A DNA stretch of 64,000 bases from Lysobacterales bacterium. GTDB lineage: Bacteria; Pseudomonadota; Gammaproteobacteria; Xanthomonadales; SZUA-36. The notes beneath the pieces are model-generated. The model was not told the origin of the DNA. It was given only the letters and a program-made list of their open reading frames with translations, and ran no database searches. Position 1 is the first letter of the stretch. Each line of letters begins with the position of its first letter. This document shows positions 23,409 to 32,225 of the stretch, piece by piece. The translations under genes and the position numbers were made by a program. Location of the stretch: contig JAKITM010000003.1 in assembly GCA_021648045.1 (NCBI GenBank), positions 1 through 64,000 on the forward strand, written 5' to 3'.

Positions 23409-24044
23409 ATGAGCAAATTGCTATCGCTGCTGTACTTGAGTTATCCCCTTGCCATTCATTTCGCTATCCCGCTCGGTCATTTAAGTTTGGCTTTATTTTG
23501 GCTCGCTGGTTTATTGTTGGTTTCTGCTGTTCGCGAACGACTTTGCCTGAAAAAATTTACCCCCGCATTTTTTGTTTATCTGCTGTTCGCGACTGTAGTT
23601 TTTGTGCTGGCCGGCAATTACCCGGAACAACTGGCTAAATTCATCCCTCTGATAATTTATACTTCTTTGTTCAGCCTATTTGCCGTATCTCTGGGCGCAG
23701 GCAAAGTCCCGTTGATTACGGCTTTTGCCAGCTTGATGCGTGGGCAAGTAGCTGCAGACTTACCCCCTCAGGTGCAACGGTATACTCGCGGGCTTACCTT
23801 GGTTTGGTGTGGATTATTCCTGCTGTTGGGAGTGTTAAGCTTGCTGCTGGCCCTGTATGCGCCAATTTATCTTTGGTCGCTGTTTACCAATGTTATTTCC
23901 TATATTATTATCGGCTTAGTGTTCCTACTTGAAATCGGGATTCGAAAAAGGCTGGTTGGCGAGTATATGGATTATGGTATCAAGGATTTTTTGCAGCGAT
24001 TGGCTACGGTCGATTTCAGTCACCTGTTTCGACCCTCGAAATGA
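23409..24044 (+). CDS. APE-cluster integral membrane protein (COG4648 type)
   Basis: A 211-residue protein with about six hydrophobic segments (for example LSLALFWLAGLLLVSAV, FVYLLFATVVFVLAG, LVWCGLFLLLGVLSLLLAL and VISYIIIGLVFLLEIGI). The short C-terminal region carries YMDYGIKDFLQRLATVDF. It matches the membrane protein found between the ACP and the AMP-ligase in aryl polyene clusters. Biochemical function is unknown; anchoring or supplying the ligase, or moving an intermediate, has been considered likely from context. It overlaps the ligase gene by four bases (ATGA), so the two are coupled. Confidence 0.82.
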   Translation: MSKLLSLLYLSYPLAIHFAIPLGHLSLALFWLAGLLLVSAVRERLCLKKFTPAFFVYLLFATVVFVLAGNYPEQLAKFIPLIIYTSLFSLFAVSLGAGKVPLITAFASLMRGQVAADLPPQVQRYTRGLTLVWCGLFLLLGVLSLLLALYAPIYLWSLFTNVISYIIIGLVFLLEIGIRKRLVGEYMDYGIKDFLQRLATVDFSHLFRPSK

Positions 24045-25762
24045 AAAACCTAGACAATGATTTTTATGCCAATCACCTAGATGAACCCTGGCTTTTTTTC
24101 CCTGCTGATAAGCATGGGTCGATTAGCAGACACGAATTTTATTTTCGGGTAAATCGGCTTGAAGATAAAATCAAAAGCTATCGAAATAATGATCAGCAAA
24201 AGGTGGTGTTAGTTTGTGAGCGCCCGGAAAATTTCCTGCTGGCGTTTGTTGCGGTAATAGCATCGGGGATGACAGCATTATTGGCAGCATCGCGAAAACC
24301 AGCAATGTTACAAAGCCTGTTTGTACAATATCCGGAAAGTCTATTGATTACTGATACTGACAGCTCATATGTACCTGCCAGTACAATTATAATGACAGAC
24401 TTTACTGCCGACCAGTCGGTTCCGGCCGGGGATGTGAAACTGCCACAGGTTTCGTATTCTCTGTTGGCAGCAATCTTGTTCACATCCGGCAGCACCGGCA
24501 AACCTAAAGCTAACCACAAACACTGGGGTGATCTAGTAAAAGCATCTGCGCTGATGCGTCAGCGACTGCAGCTGAAGCCTCAAGACTGTTTATTAGTCGC
24601 GGTACAACCACAGCATATGTATGGTTTTGAAACCCAAGTTTTAATGCCTTTGCTTGGAGGGATTGGTCTATTTGCCAGCCAGGTTTTCTATCCTGCGGAT
24701 ATTTATGCTGCAATGAAACATTTGCAAGAGAACGGTATTAAGGCAAGTTTAGTCATTACTCCTATCCAGCTTCGTGCAATGCTCGGTAGTGGGCTGGATT
24801 TTTCCCCATTGCGACAAATCATTTGTTCAGCCGCAGCACTGTCGCCACACCTGGCTGGTCAGGCTGAGGCACAATGGAAAATCCCTCTAACCGAAATTTT
24901 CGGCTCAACCGAATTGGGCTCTGTAGCAAGCCGCCGGACCGCAAAGGAAGAGCTCTGGAAACTGTATCCACAGGTTAGCTTACAATCAGAGGGCAATGTT
25001 TACCGAGTAAATGCAGACTATTTACCTCATCAGCCACTACTGGATGATGCTATCGAGCTGGATGAAAAAGATTCGCGAGTTTTTCGTTTGCTTGGTCGTG
25101 CCAGTGACCTGATTAAAGTCGCCGGCAAGCGCGCTTCACTAATGGCCTTAAATAACCGCTTGCTGGATATCCCGGGTGTCATTGACGGGGTGTTTGTAAT
25201 GCCTGGGGATGCTCGGGAAAACCCCCGCCCCTGTGCCTTGGTTGTTGCACCCGACTTGAATCGTGAAACATTATTTAGTGCCTTGGCTGAATGGTTGGAT
25301 CCCGTGTTTTTACCGCGCCCGGTGTATTTTGTTGACCGACTGCCACGCGAGACCAATGGCAAGCTGCCACGGATAAAGCTGATGCAGTTGATCGAGCAAC
25401 TTCAGAAAACAACACCAGAAAGCATTGATATAATGAGCTCTGTGTCTCTTGAACACCCAGCTTTGGGCGGGCACTTTCCAGATAACTCGGTAATTCCAGG
25501 GGTGGTATTGCTTGAGCTTGTGGAGAGCTGTCTTGAAAAGCATTTGGGAACTCGTTGGAGGACTTATTGGGTCAGGCAGTGGCTGAGGGTGAAATTCAGT
25601 CGCAGGCTGGAACCCGGCCAGCAATGCAGGGTCGTCATCAAGTTTGATTCGCAAAACCTGCAAAAGGGCAGTTTTAAATTGTTGGATATGGCGGGTCATA
25701 GCCTTGTGACTGGTCAGCTTTACTATGCAGAAAGTGAGGCAGAAAGTGAGACTCAGGCATGA
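24041..25762 (+). CDS. Acyl/aryl-AMP ligase fused to a hotdog 3-hydroxyacyl dehydratase domain
   Basis: A 573-residue fusion. Residues 1 to about 450 are an AMP-forming ligase: P-loop FTSGSTGKPKANH (147-159), EIFGSTELGSV as A5 motif, GRASDLIKVAGKR hinge and the A10 region ETNGKLPRIKL with the catalytic Lys. Residues from about 460 are an ApeI/FabZ-like hotdog domain with catalytic-type His478 in GGHFPDNSVIPGVVLLELVE. In other aryl polyene clusters these two functions (ApeH and ApeI types) are often separate. The ligase should activate an aromatic acid such as 4-hydroxybenzoate or a cinnamate and load an ACP; the hotdog domain would dehydrate intermediates. It overlaps both neighbours by four bases. 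Confidence 0.87.
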   Translation: MKNLDNDFYANHLDEPWLFFPADKHGSISRHEFYFRVNRLEDKIKSYRNNDQQKVVLVCERPENFLLAFVAVIASGMTALLAASRKPAMLQSLFVQYPESLLITDTDSSYVPASTIIMTDFTADQSVPAGDVKLPQVSYSLLAAILFTSGSTGKPKANHKHWGDLVKASALMRQRLQLKPQDCLLVAVQPQHMYGFETQVLMPLLGGIGLFASQVFYPADIYAAMKHLQENGIKASLVITPIQLRAMLGSGLDFSPLRQIICSAAALSPHLAGQAEAQWKIPLTEIFGSTELGSVASRRTAKEELWKLYPQVSLQSEGNVYRVNADYLPHQPLLDDAIELDEKDSRVFRLLGRASDLIKVAGKRASLMALNNRLLDIPGVIDGVFVMPGDARENPRPCALVVAPDLNRETLFSALAEWLDPVFLPRPVYFVDRLPRETNGKLPRIKLMQLIEQLQKTTPESIDIMSSVSLEHPALGGHFPDNSVIPGVVLLELVESCLEKHLGTRWRTYWVRQWLRVKFSRRLEPGQQCRVVIKFDSQNLQKGSFKLLDMAGHSLVTGQLYYAESEAESETQA

Positions 25763-26682
25763 ATAGTCAACAGTGGAAACAAAAGCAGGAGCATGGCAGT
25801 TTATTCTGGATGCGTATCATCATTTGGCTGGCGCGTCATACCGGACGGCGTTTTGCACTACTGCTGCTCCACCCGATTAGTACTTATTTTTTACTCACAG
25901 CTGGGGAAAGCCGCAGGGCATCACTGGACTTCCTCAAACGCACATTGGCACGACCGGTTGGTTGGCGTGACACCTATCGGCACATTTATATTTTTTCCAC
26001 AACATTGCTCGATCGAGTGTTTTTATTCACTGGCCGAGTGGATGAATTTGAAGTCTCGGTTTCAGGGGCTGAAGAAATTCTTGACTATCTCCGGCAGGGG
26101 CAGGGTTGTTTATTGCTGGGTTCCCACCTAGGTAGTTTTGAAGTCATGCGGGCAATGGGTACTCAGCGGCAACCGATTGACTTCGGTTTGCGAATTTTGA
26201 TGCATGTAGATGCATCAGAGAAGCTACCGTTGTTGTTAAATGAGCTCGCCCCTGAGATAGCCGAAATTATTATCCCTACAGAAAAACCCGATACCATGCT
26301 CAAGGTGAAAGAGGCCTTGGATGAGGGCTGTTTAGTAGCATTGCTCGCGGATCGAGTGTGTTCCAGTGAGAAGTTTTTGGCTTGTGACTTCCTTGGGGAT
26401 AAGGCGCACTTCCCAATGGCTCCAGCCCAATTAGCGCTGGCATTGAAAGTGCCGGTGTTTAGTTTTTATGGGATTTATCAAGGAACAAATCGCTACCAAA
26501 TCCAGTTCAGGCAGTTGGCTGAGGTCGCAGGCATCCAGCGTGAGCAGCGCAATGCCTGGATGGAAAAGCTAACCCGTACTTATGCGCAGGAATTGGCTGA
26601 AAAAGCCACGGATTCACCCTTTAACTGGTTTAATTTTTATGATTTTTGGGAGAACGCGCGGGAGGCAAAAAATGAGGACTAA
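25759..26682 (+). CDS. LPLAT-family (LpxL-like) acyltransferase
   Basis: A 307-residue membrane-associated acyltransferase of the lipid A acyltransferase/LPLAT group. After an N-terminal hydrophobic stretch (FALLLLHPISTYFLL) come HxxxxD-like motif I (LLGSHLGSFEVMR; the Asp of the classic motif is Glu here), LLADRVCSSEKFLACDFLG and APAQLALALKVPVFSFYG. In aryl polyene clusters such enzymes are thought to attach the polyene to a lipid or glycerol backbone. It overlaps the ligase gene start-to-stop by four bases and the LolA-like gene by eleven. The Glu in place of Asp is seen in LpxL-type acyltransferases and is not a defect. Confidence 0.88.
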   Translation: MNSQQWKQKQEHGSLFWMRIIIWLARHTGRRFALLLLHPISTYFLLTAGESRRASLDFLKRTLARPVGWRDTYRHIYIFSTTLLDRVFLFTGRVDEFEVSVSGAEEILDYLRQGQGCLLLGSHLGSFEVMRAMGTQRQPIDFGLRILMHVDASEKLPLLLNELAPEIAEIIIPTEKPDTMLKVKEALDEGCLVALLADRVCSSEKFLACDFLGDKAHFPMAPAQLALALKVPVFSFYGIYQGTNRYQIQFRQLAEVAGIQREQRNAWMEKLTRTYAQELAEKATDSPFNWFNFYDFWENAREAKNED

Positions 26683-27277
26683 ATTCAGCTTGTTTCTCCT
26701 GTTTGCTTTGCTGCCGGCAACGCCGCTGCTTGCAGGGGAGGCGGATAATTCTCTGGATACACTAATGCAGGCCTTGGCTGCCAATGGTGATAGCAAAGCC
26801 TATTTTACAGAAACCCGTACATCCCGCTTAACCCGCAAACCGATTGAGTCCAGTGGTACCCTGGCGTTTGTTTTTCCGGATAACTTGATCCGCCAGATTG
26901 AGAAGCCAAAAGCGGTGCTGTTTGAGGTGCAGGGTGACAGGGTAATAATTTCTCGTAATGGTAAGGCTCAAAGCCGCTCATTGGCACAATTGGGGGCTGC
27001 ACGGGCTTTTATCGAATCACTGCGGGCAACACTTGCAGGAGACCAACAGGCTCTGCAACAATACTACCGTCTAGCGCTGACTGCTGATGGCCACAGCTGG
27101 CAGCTAGTATTAACGCCTCAGGACCATGCGTTAGCCAAAAAAATCAGCCAAATACAGATTAGCGGCGATTTTTATTCTTCGGATGCTGTTGCTGAACGCC
27201 AAGCCAGGGTCACCGTTGTGGAGGTTATTGAACGCAATGGCAGCCGTACTGTTACCCAACTTATGGCTATACAGTGA
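26672..27277 (+). CDS. LolA-like outer membrane lipoprotein carrier homologue
   Basis: A 201-residue periplasmic protein. The signal peptide (MRTKFSLFLLFALLPATPLLAG) is followed by a LolA/LolB-like beta-barrel fold: YFTETRTSRLTRKPIESSGTL, then FPDNLIRQIEKP and LFEVQGDRVII. The start ATG 26672 has GGAGG five to nine bases upstream and a proper signal peptide; an upstream TTG frame at 26582 is less credible. It precedes the MMPL exporter with a four-base GTGA overlap. In aryl polyene loci this pair is expected to take the lipid-linked pigment through the periplasm to the outer membrane. Confidence 0.88.
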   Translation: MRTKFSLFLLFALLPATPLLAGEADNSLDTLMQALAANGDSKAYFTETRTSRLTRKPIESSGTLAFVFPDNLIRQIEKPKAVLFEVQGDRVIISRNGKAQSRSLAQLGAARAFIESLRATLAGDQQALQQYYRLALTADGHSWQLVLTPQDHALAKKISQIQISGDFYSSDAVAERQARVTVVEVIERNGSRTVTQLMAIQ

Positions 27278-29733
27278 AGCTGCAGTCAAAGACACAACCA
27301 CAACCACAACCACAGCGACAGGCACGCTACTATTGGGTCATATTATTGTGGCTGCTGTTGTTATTACTGGCAGTTTTACAAGTTAGTTTGCGCAGCCAAT
27401 GGCAAACAGATTTAACCGCATTCCTACCGCAGCCTGACTCCCTCAAACAACAAGTGCTACTGGCTGAAGTACGGCGGGGTAATGCCAGCCGTGTATGGAT
27501 GATTTCTTTGACCGCAGAGGGTGCTGAGAATTCGACAGAGCTTGCTCAGGCCAGCCAAATTCTGGTCGAAAGCTTGATGTCTGCAGATGCGTTCACTGAT
27601 GCGCGTAACAGTAATCAGCAAATGGACAGTGAAGTCTCAGCGCTCTTGTTTCGTTACCGTTACTTACTGCAAGCTCAGGCAGTGGATTTTTCAGCGGCGC
27701 AGTTACGCCAGCAAATAAATGAACGATTGCTAGATTTGTCGATGCCCATTGCCGCTTTTAAGGAAGGTTTGATTAGTAGCGACCCTACCGATAGCTTTCT
27801 GCAGTTGCTTGGGCGACTGGAAGCCGGGATGCCGTTAAGTAGAATAAAACAGCAGCATGGGGTCTGGTTTAGTGACGATGGCCGCAGTGCGCTATTGTTC
27901 GCGCGCGCGCGGAGCAACGCCATGGATGCCGAGGGACAGGCACTCGCGTATCAACAGTTACAACTGGCACTCGCCGATATGCAGCGGCAACTTGCAACTG
28001 TTGAGATTCAGGTGGGCTTAGCCGGTGCCCCCTTGATTGCATTGCAAACCAGCGAGCATACGCGTGCCGCGAGTATTCGGCTTTCCATGCTAGCCGGTGT
28101 ATTGATGTTGCTGTTACTGTTGCTGGCGTACCGTAGCTTTACGGCTGTGCTGCTGGCGGCCTTGCCACCCATACTTGCGGTAGTCTTTGCCACCGCCATC
28201 AGTTCACTAGTGTTTCCACTGATGCATGTGTTGACGCTGGCTTTTGGTGTAACCCTTTTAGGCGTAGCACTGGATTACCCCGTGCACATTTTGAGCCAGC
28301 AACGAGGCGGTGAACGCCTGCAAGAAGCGGCCATGCGAATTTGGCCGACCCTGCGTATCGGAGTGCTAACAAGCATTTTTGCCTTTGCTGCGTTGATCTG
28401 GACGGATTTTGAGGGTATTGTCAGGCTAGGTGTTTTTTCCATCGCTGGACTGGCCACAGCCGCACTTGCCAGTCGCTACCTGCTGCCTGTAATTGCCGAG
28501 CTGCCCGGTTTCCGGCAGCCTATCAAAGCTGCTGGCCTGGGAAAATTAGCCAACATCAGCGCATTTAGAGTCACGCCACTACCACTGACTTTTATTATTC
28601 CGATATTCATCATTATCGCGGCTGTTGGCCTGTATTCTGTGGTCACTTGGTCAGATGATATTGCTGAATTAAGCCCTGTTCCAGTCAGTCTAATCCAACA
28701 GGAGCAGAGTTTTCGCGCGCAACTGCACCTGCCCGAATCCGCAACACAAATTCTTGTTTATGCAAATAGTATTGATGAAATCCTGCAGCGTGAGCAATTA
28801 CTACTGCCCTTGCTCGAGCAGGCCAAAAACGATGGCCTGATCCAAGCTTGGGAGATGGCGGCATCACTGTTACCCTCTAGCCATCATCAGCTTAGCTTAC
28901 AGGCTTTATTGCCCGAAACGACAATTTTGCAACAACAGCTTGAATTAGCGCAGCAAGGGCTGCCTTTTGTGGACTCGGCCTTTGCGGATTTTGTCGATGA
29001 TGTTGAAGCATCAAAACAGTTACTACCATTACAGCTGGAGATGTTGGCGGATACCGTGCTGGCTGGCTGGCTGGATAGTCTGGTATTTGAAATTAATAAG
29101 GAGCCAGGTGAAGTAAAAGGATTTGTCGGTATCGTGCGATTTACAGGCTTAGTTGATGCCGATGAATTGCAGCAACGATTGGATGCGCTATCTTTGCCAC
29201 AAACATGGCTATTACAAACACGCGCTGAAATCAGTCAGTCCCTGCAACAATTCCGCTTAAAACTCTCCCAATTGTTGCTTATTGCCGCAGTTGTTATTGT
29301 TTTAGCCTTATTCTTGCTGTTGCGCCAACCCGCCAGAGTACTGCGGATCTTGATGGCTGTGTCAGCGGCAGTTATCGGGGCTGCCTGGATTAGTTGGCTG
29401 ATGAGTGGCAGCCTTAATCTGCTGCATTTGTTAGCCCTGATTCTGGTCGCCGGAATCGGGATTGATTATGCTTTGTTTTTCACCCGGGTTTTAGGCTCTG
29501 AAGCTGTCGATAAATATGAAAGAGCTGCCACTCTACATGCCTTGCTGGTTTGTTTGTTTTCGAGTACTTCGGTGTTTTTCTTGTTGGCTATTTCTGAGAT
29601 AAAGGTGCTGGCCTCGATTGGCATGGTTGTCAGCGTGGGGGTGGTTCTGGCTTTTGTGTTTTCTCTGCTTGCAGGACTTACGATGAATTCGGTTGGTTCT
29701 GAAGAAAAACACATTTACAATAAAGCCCTATGA
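27274..29733 (+). CDS. MMPL/RND-family exporter
   Basis: An 819-residue membrane exporter. Two halves each contain one N-terminal helix (YWVILLWLLLLLLAVLQV in the first), a periplasmic loop domain and a block of five helices. The first block runs from RLSMLAGVLMLLLLLLAYRS to LGVALDYPVHIL, with the conserved DYPVH; the second carries IGIDYALFFTRVL. These paired GxxxDY(x)3 motifs are the proton-relay sites of MMPL proteins. A low-complexity QPQPQPQ start follows the GTG at 27274. It overlaps the LolA-like gene and the ketosynthase gene by four bases each. The predicted role is inner-membrane extraction of the pigment lipid. Confidence 0.9.
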   Translation: MKLQSKTQPQPQPQRQARYYWVILLWLLLLLLAVLQVSLRSQWQTDLTAFLPQPDSLKQQVLLAEVRRGNASRVWMISLTAEGAENSTELAQASQILVESLMSADAFTDARNSNQQMDSEVSALLFRYRYLLQAQAVDFSAAQLRQQINERLLDLSMPIAAFKEGLISSDPTDSFLQLLGRLEAGMPLSRIKQQHGVWFSDDGRSALLFARARSNAMDAEGQALAYQQLQLALADMQRQLATVEIQVGLAGAPLIALQTSEHTRAASIRLSMLAGVLMLLLLLLAYRSFTAVLLAALPPILAVVFATAISSLVFPLMHVLTLAFGVTLLGVALDYPVHILSQQRGGERLQEAAMRIWPTLRIGVLTSIFAFAALIWTDFEGIVRLGVFSIAGLATAALASRYLLPVIAELPGFRQPIKAAGLGKLANISAFRVTPLPLTFIIPIFIIIAAVGLYSVVTWSDDIAELSPVPVSLIQQEQSFRAQLHLPESATQILVYANSIDEILQREQLLLPLLEQAKNDGLIQAWEMAASLLPSSHHQLSLQALLPETTILQQQLELAQQGLPFVDSAFADFVDDVEASKQLLPLQLEMLADTVLAGWLDSLVFEINKEPGEVKGFVGIVRFTGLVDADELQQRLDALSLPQTWLLQTRAEISQSLQQFRLKLSQLLLIAAVVIVLALFLLLRQPARVLRILMAVSAAVIGAAWISWLMSGSLNLLHLLALILVAGIGIDYALFFTRVLGSEAVDKYERAATLHALLVCLFSSTSVFFLLAISEIKVLASIGMVVSVGVVLAFVFSLLAGLTMNSVGSEEKHIYNKAL

Positions 29734-30947
29734 GCCAGACTAACCGATTAACGCCTTTACTTGCATTGACCGCCTACACCATGACCACGGCGATGGGCGC
29801 TGGTATGCAGGCAAACAAAAAACAATTACTGGCCGAACGGTCATGCCTGAGCAAGGAAAAGCTTGCGGGTATAGAATTGGATGTCTGGCTTGGCCGGGTA
29901 GCTGGGGTTGAAACTCAACAATTACCGCAAAACCTAAGTGACTGGATTTCACGCAATAATCAGCTGTTGGAACTGGGGCTGCAGCAGGACGGCTTTCTGC
30001 AAGCTTGCCAGCAACTGCTCAAACGCTATGCGGCCGACCGGGTCGGTCTATTTGTTGGAACATCTACTTCAGGTATCCAGGCTGCAGAAGCAGCTTACGC
30101 CCAGTGCAAAGAAAATGCATACCCCGAGTTCAACTATCGCCGTAGCCAGAACCTATATTCCCCCAGCAGTTACTTGCGCCGGCGGTTGGGGATAAAAGGC
30201 CCCAGTTTTACCATTTCGACGGCATGCTCTTCCTCCGCCAAAATATTTGCCGCCGCACACCGCCATATTGCAGCGGGCTTATGTGATGCAGCAATCGTTG
30301 TTGGTGTTGACAGCCTTTGCCAGATGACTCTGTATGGTTTCAACTCGCTGCAACTGTTATCAAACCAGCGCTGCAAACCGGCGGATGTAGACAGGGACGG
30401 GATCAATATCGGTGAAGCCATGGCGGCAGCGATTCTTGAACCGGCCTCAAAAGATGCTACAGTTTGTTTACTTGCTTATGGTGAAAGTAGTGATGCTTGG
30501 CATATGTCGACACCGCACCCGGAAGGCGCGGGTGCCGCCAGGGCAATGCAGGCAGCATTGACAATGGCCGGTCTTAGCGCTGGGGAGGTGGATTATATTA
30601 ACCTCCACGGTACTGGTACTCAGGCAAATGACCTGGCTGAAGATCGCGCCATGCAACAGGTGTTCCCACAAGGGGCTTTTTGCTCATCGACGAAAGCATA
30701 CTGCGGCCACACCTTGGGTGCAGCGGGAATTGTAGAGGCATTAATTTGTGTATTGGCATTGGAAAATAACTTTTATCCGGTTAGCTTGAATACTCAGAGT
30801 GTAGATCCAGCCATCCACTCAAAGCTTGTTCTGCCCGGTCGCTGGCAGATACAAAAGCCGCCACTTATCGCTATGAGCAATTCCTTTGGTTTTGGTGGTT
30901 CAAATGCTTGTTTGTTATTGCAGAAAAACGCGCGGGTGAAAACATGA
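29730..30947 (+). CDS. Beta-ketoacyl-ACP synthase (FabF-type), APE operon
   Basis: A 405-residue ketosynthase with the intact triad Cys166 (ISTACSSSAKIFAAA), His293 (LHGTGTQANDLAED) and His327 (YCGHTLGAAGIVEA), and the C-terminal NSFGFGGSNACLLL. It corresponds to the elongating KS of aryl polyene systems (ApeO type) which works with a chain-length-factor-like partner. Here that partner is the next gene, overlapping by four bases. It is distinct from the KS at 19330 in sequence and in base composition, so the cluster contains two full condensing systems. It is expected to extend the aryl starter with malonyl units. Confidence 0.9.
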   Translation: MSQTNRLTPLLALTAYTMTTAMGAGMQANKKQLLAERSCLSKEKLAGIELDVWLGRVAGVETQQLPQNLSDWISRNNQLLELGLQQDGFLQACQQLLKRYAADRVGLFVGTSTSGIQAAEAAYAQCKENAYPEFNYRRSQNLYSPSSYLRRRLGIKGPSFTISTACSSSAKIFAAAHRHIAAGLCDAAIVVGVDSLCQMTLYGFNSLQLLSNQRCKPADVDRDGINIGEAMAAAILEPASKDATVCLLAYGESSDAWHMSTPHPEGAGAARAMQAALTMAGLSAGEVDYINLHGTGTQANDLAEDRAMQQVFPQGAFCSSTKAYCGHTLGAAGIVEALICVLALENNFYPVSLNTQSVDPAIHSKLVLPGRWQIQKPPLIAMSNSFGFGGSNACLLLQKNARVKT

Positions 30948-31777
30948 ATATGCCTGAGCTAAGCTCAGCCATCAGGATTCGGGTAGCTGGCGTTGGGCTA
31001 ATCGGGCCGGGCTTGCATGGTTGGCAAAACAGCCGTAAATATCTGCATCAGGGCAGCAGTCCTGAATTCAGAGATATGCCCGCACTGATACCAGAGGGTA
31101 TATCCCCACGGGAACGCCGTCGCTTGACAGAAACCATAAAATTAGCCTTGGTAGCAGCGCAGGATGCGTTATTAAATTTAAGCCTGCCGATCGCAATAGA
31201 ACAACTGTCAACTGTGTTTGCTTCCGCCAACGGGGATTTATTTGTTGCGGATAAAATTCTCAGCGCACTAGCCATGCCCGGTAAACCGGTATCACCCACG
31301 CACTTCCATAATTCGGTGCACAATGCACCCGCAGGTTACTGGCACCTGGCCAGTCATTCCATGCATGCTTCCACCAGTATTGCCGCTGGTGAGAATAGTT
31401 TTGTCAGCGGGCTTATGGAAGCTGTAAGCCAGGTAATAACAACAGCAGAGCCGTGCTTGCTAGTGGTCTGTGATTCCCGCGCCCCTGAAAATTATCGTCA
31501 GCAAATTAACTGCGATGACTCACTGGCTCTAGCTCTGGTTCTATGTAACGAACATTCCATTGCTGCTGAGGGCAATACAGAACTACTCGAAATTCGCCCG
31601 CTTAAAGCCGCATCTGCCACGCGCTTGGTTGACAATACGCTAGAACATCTGCGCCAGACTAACCCGGCGGCTAAAGGTTTATCATTATTGAATTTATTGG
31701 CTGACTCAGAGTGCAAATCAGTTGTTATCGAGGGTGGTTTGGCCGCCGGTGTCGAGATTCGTCGTGTCGCTGGATAA
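30944..31777 (+). CDS. Ketosynthase-like chain length factor, APE operon
   Basis: A 277-residue protein matching the Ketoacyl-synt_2 family (beta-ketoacyl synthase N-terminal-like). The active-site Cys is absent: the corresponding stretch is FHNSVHNAPAGYWHLA, the family hallmark. It begins IRVAGVGLIGPGLHGW, like a truncated KS N-terminus. The start at ATG 30944 forms an ATGA overlap with the KS gene; the alternative TTG 30908 would overlap deeply and is unlikely. By analogy with ApeC it should dimerise with the KS and define the polyene length. Its end overlaps the dehydratase gene. Confidence 0.83.
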   Translation: MNMPELSSAIRIRVAGVGLIGPGLHGWQNSRKYLHQGSSPEFRDMPALIPEGISPRERRRLTETIKLALVAAQDALLNLSLPIAIEQLSTVFASANGDLFVADKILSALAMPGKPVSPTHFHNSVHNAPAGYWHLASHSMHASTSIAAGENSFVSGLMEAVSQVITTAEPCLLVVCDSRAPENYRQQINCDDSLALALVLCNEHSIAAEGNTELLEIRPLKAASATRLVDNTLEHLRQTNPAAKGLSLLNLLADSECKSVVIEGGLAAGVEIRRVAG

Positions 31778-32225
31778 AGCTGCAATTGCCGAGTTGATTC
31801 CCCATGCAGGCAATATGGTATTGCTTGATTCGGCGACTAATATCAACGCGAATTCACTAAGCTGCTATACCCGCAGTCACCTGAAAATAGATAACCCTTT
31901 GCGAACAGCCCGCGGTTTAAGTGCTAGTAATGGCGTTGAATATGCCGCTCAGGCGGTTGCATTGCATATTGCCCTCAACAATAGTGCGGGCTCGCAAACG
32001 GGTTATCTCGCCAGTTGTCGAAATGTGCAGTTAAAACGACGATTTCTTGATGAAATTAACGCTGAGTTACAGGTGGAAATCAGGCTTTTAGATGGCTCGG
32101 TTGAAATGGGCATGCTGAAGTATGCCTTTGTTATACAGGCTCATACAACTGAAGAGAATGCGCATGCAGAAATCCTTCGGGGTGAATTAAGTATTATCGT
32201 TATGCACAAGGGAGAGGATAAGTGA
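31749..32225 (+). CDS. ApeP-like 3-hydroxyacyl-ACP dehydratase
   Basis: A hotdog-fold protein of about 158 residues. The conserved start LIPHAGNMVLLDSATN is followed by GLSASNGVEYAAQAVALHIAL, the latter matching the ApeP/FabZ-like helix with a Glu in the place expected for catalysis. It should dehydrate 3-hydroxyacyl-ACP intermediates of the polyene together with the hotdog domain of the ligase fusion. The start is unclear: GTG 31749 (with GGGTGG upstream) and GTG 31764 both fit, and both overlap the CLF-like gene. Its stop overlaps the GTG of the ketoreductase gene. Confidence 0.83.
   Translation: MSRFVVSLDKAAIAELIPHAGNMVLLDSATNINANSLSCYTRSHLKIDNPLRTARGLSASNGVEYAAQAVALHIALNNSAGSQTGYLASCRNVQLKRRFLDEINAELQVEIRLLDGSVEMGMLKYAFVIQAHTTEENAHAEILRGELSIIVMHKGEDK

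Noticed and set aside
27274..27330. CAACCACAACCACAACCACAG repeat at the start of the MMPL gene as a contingency repeat
   Set aside because: The repeat unit is six bases, in frame, so changes in copy number would not switch the gene; it only encodes a Gln/Pro-rich N-terminus.
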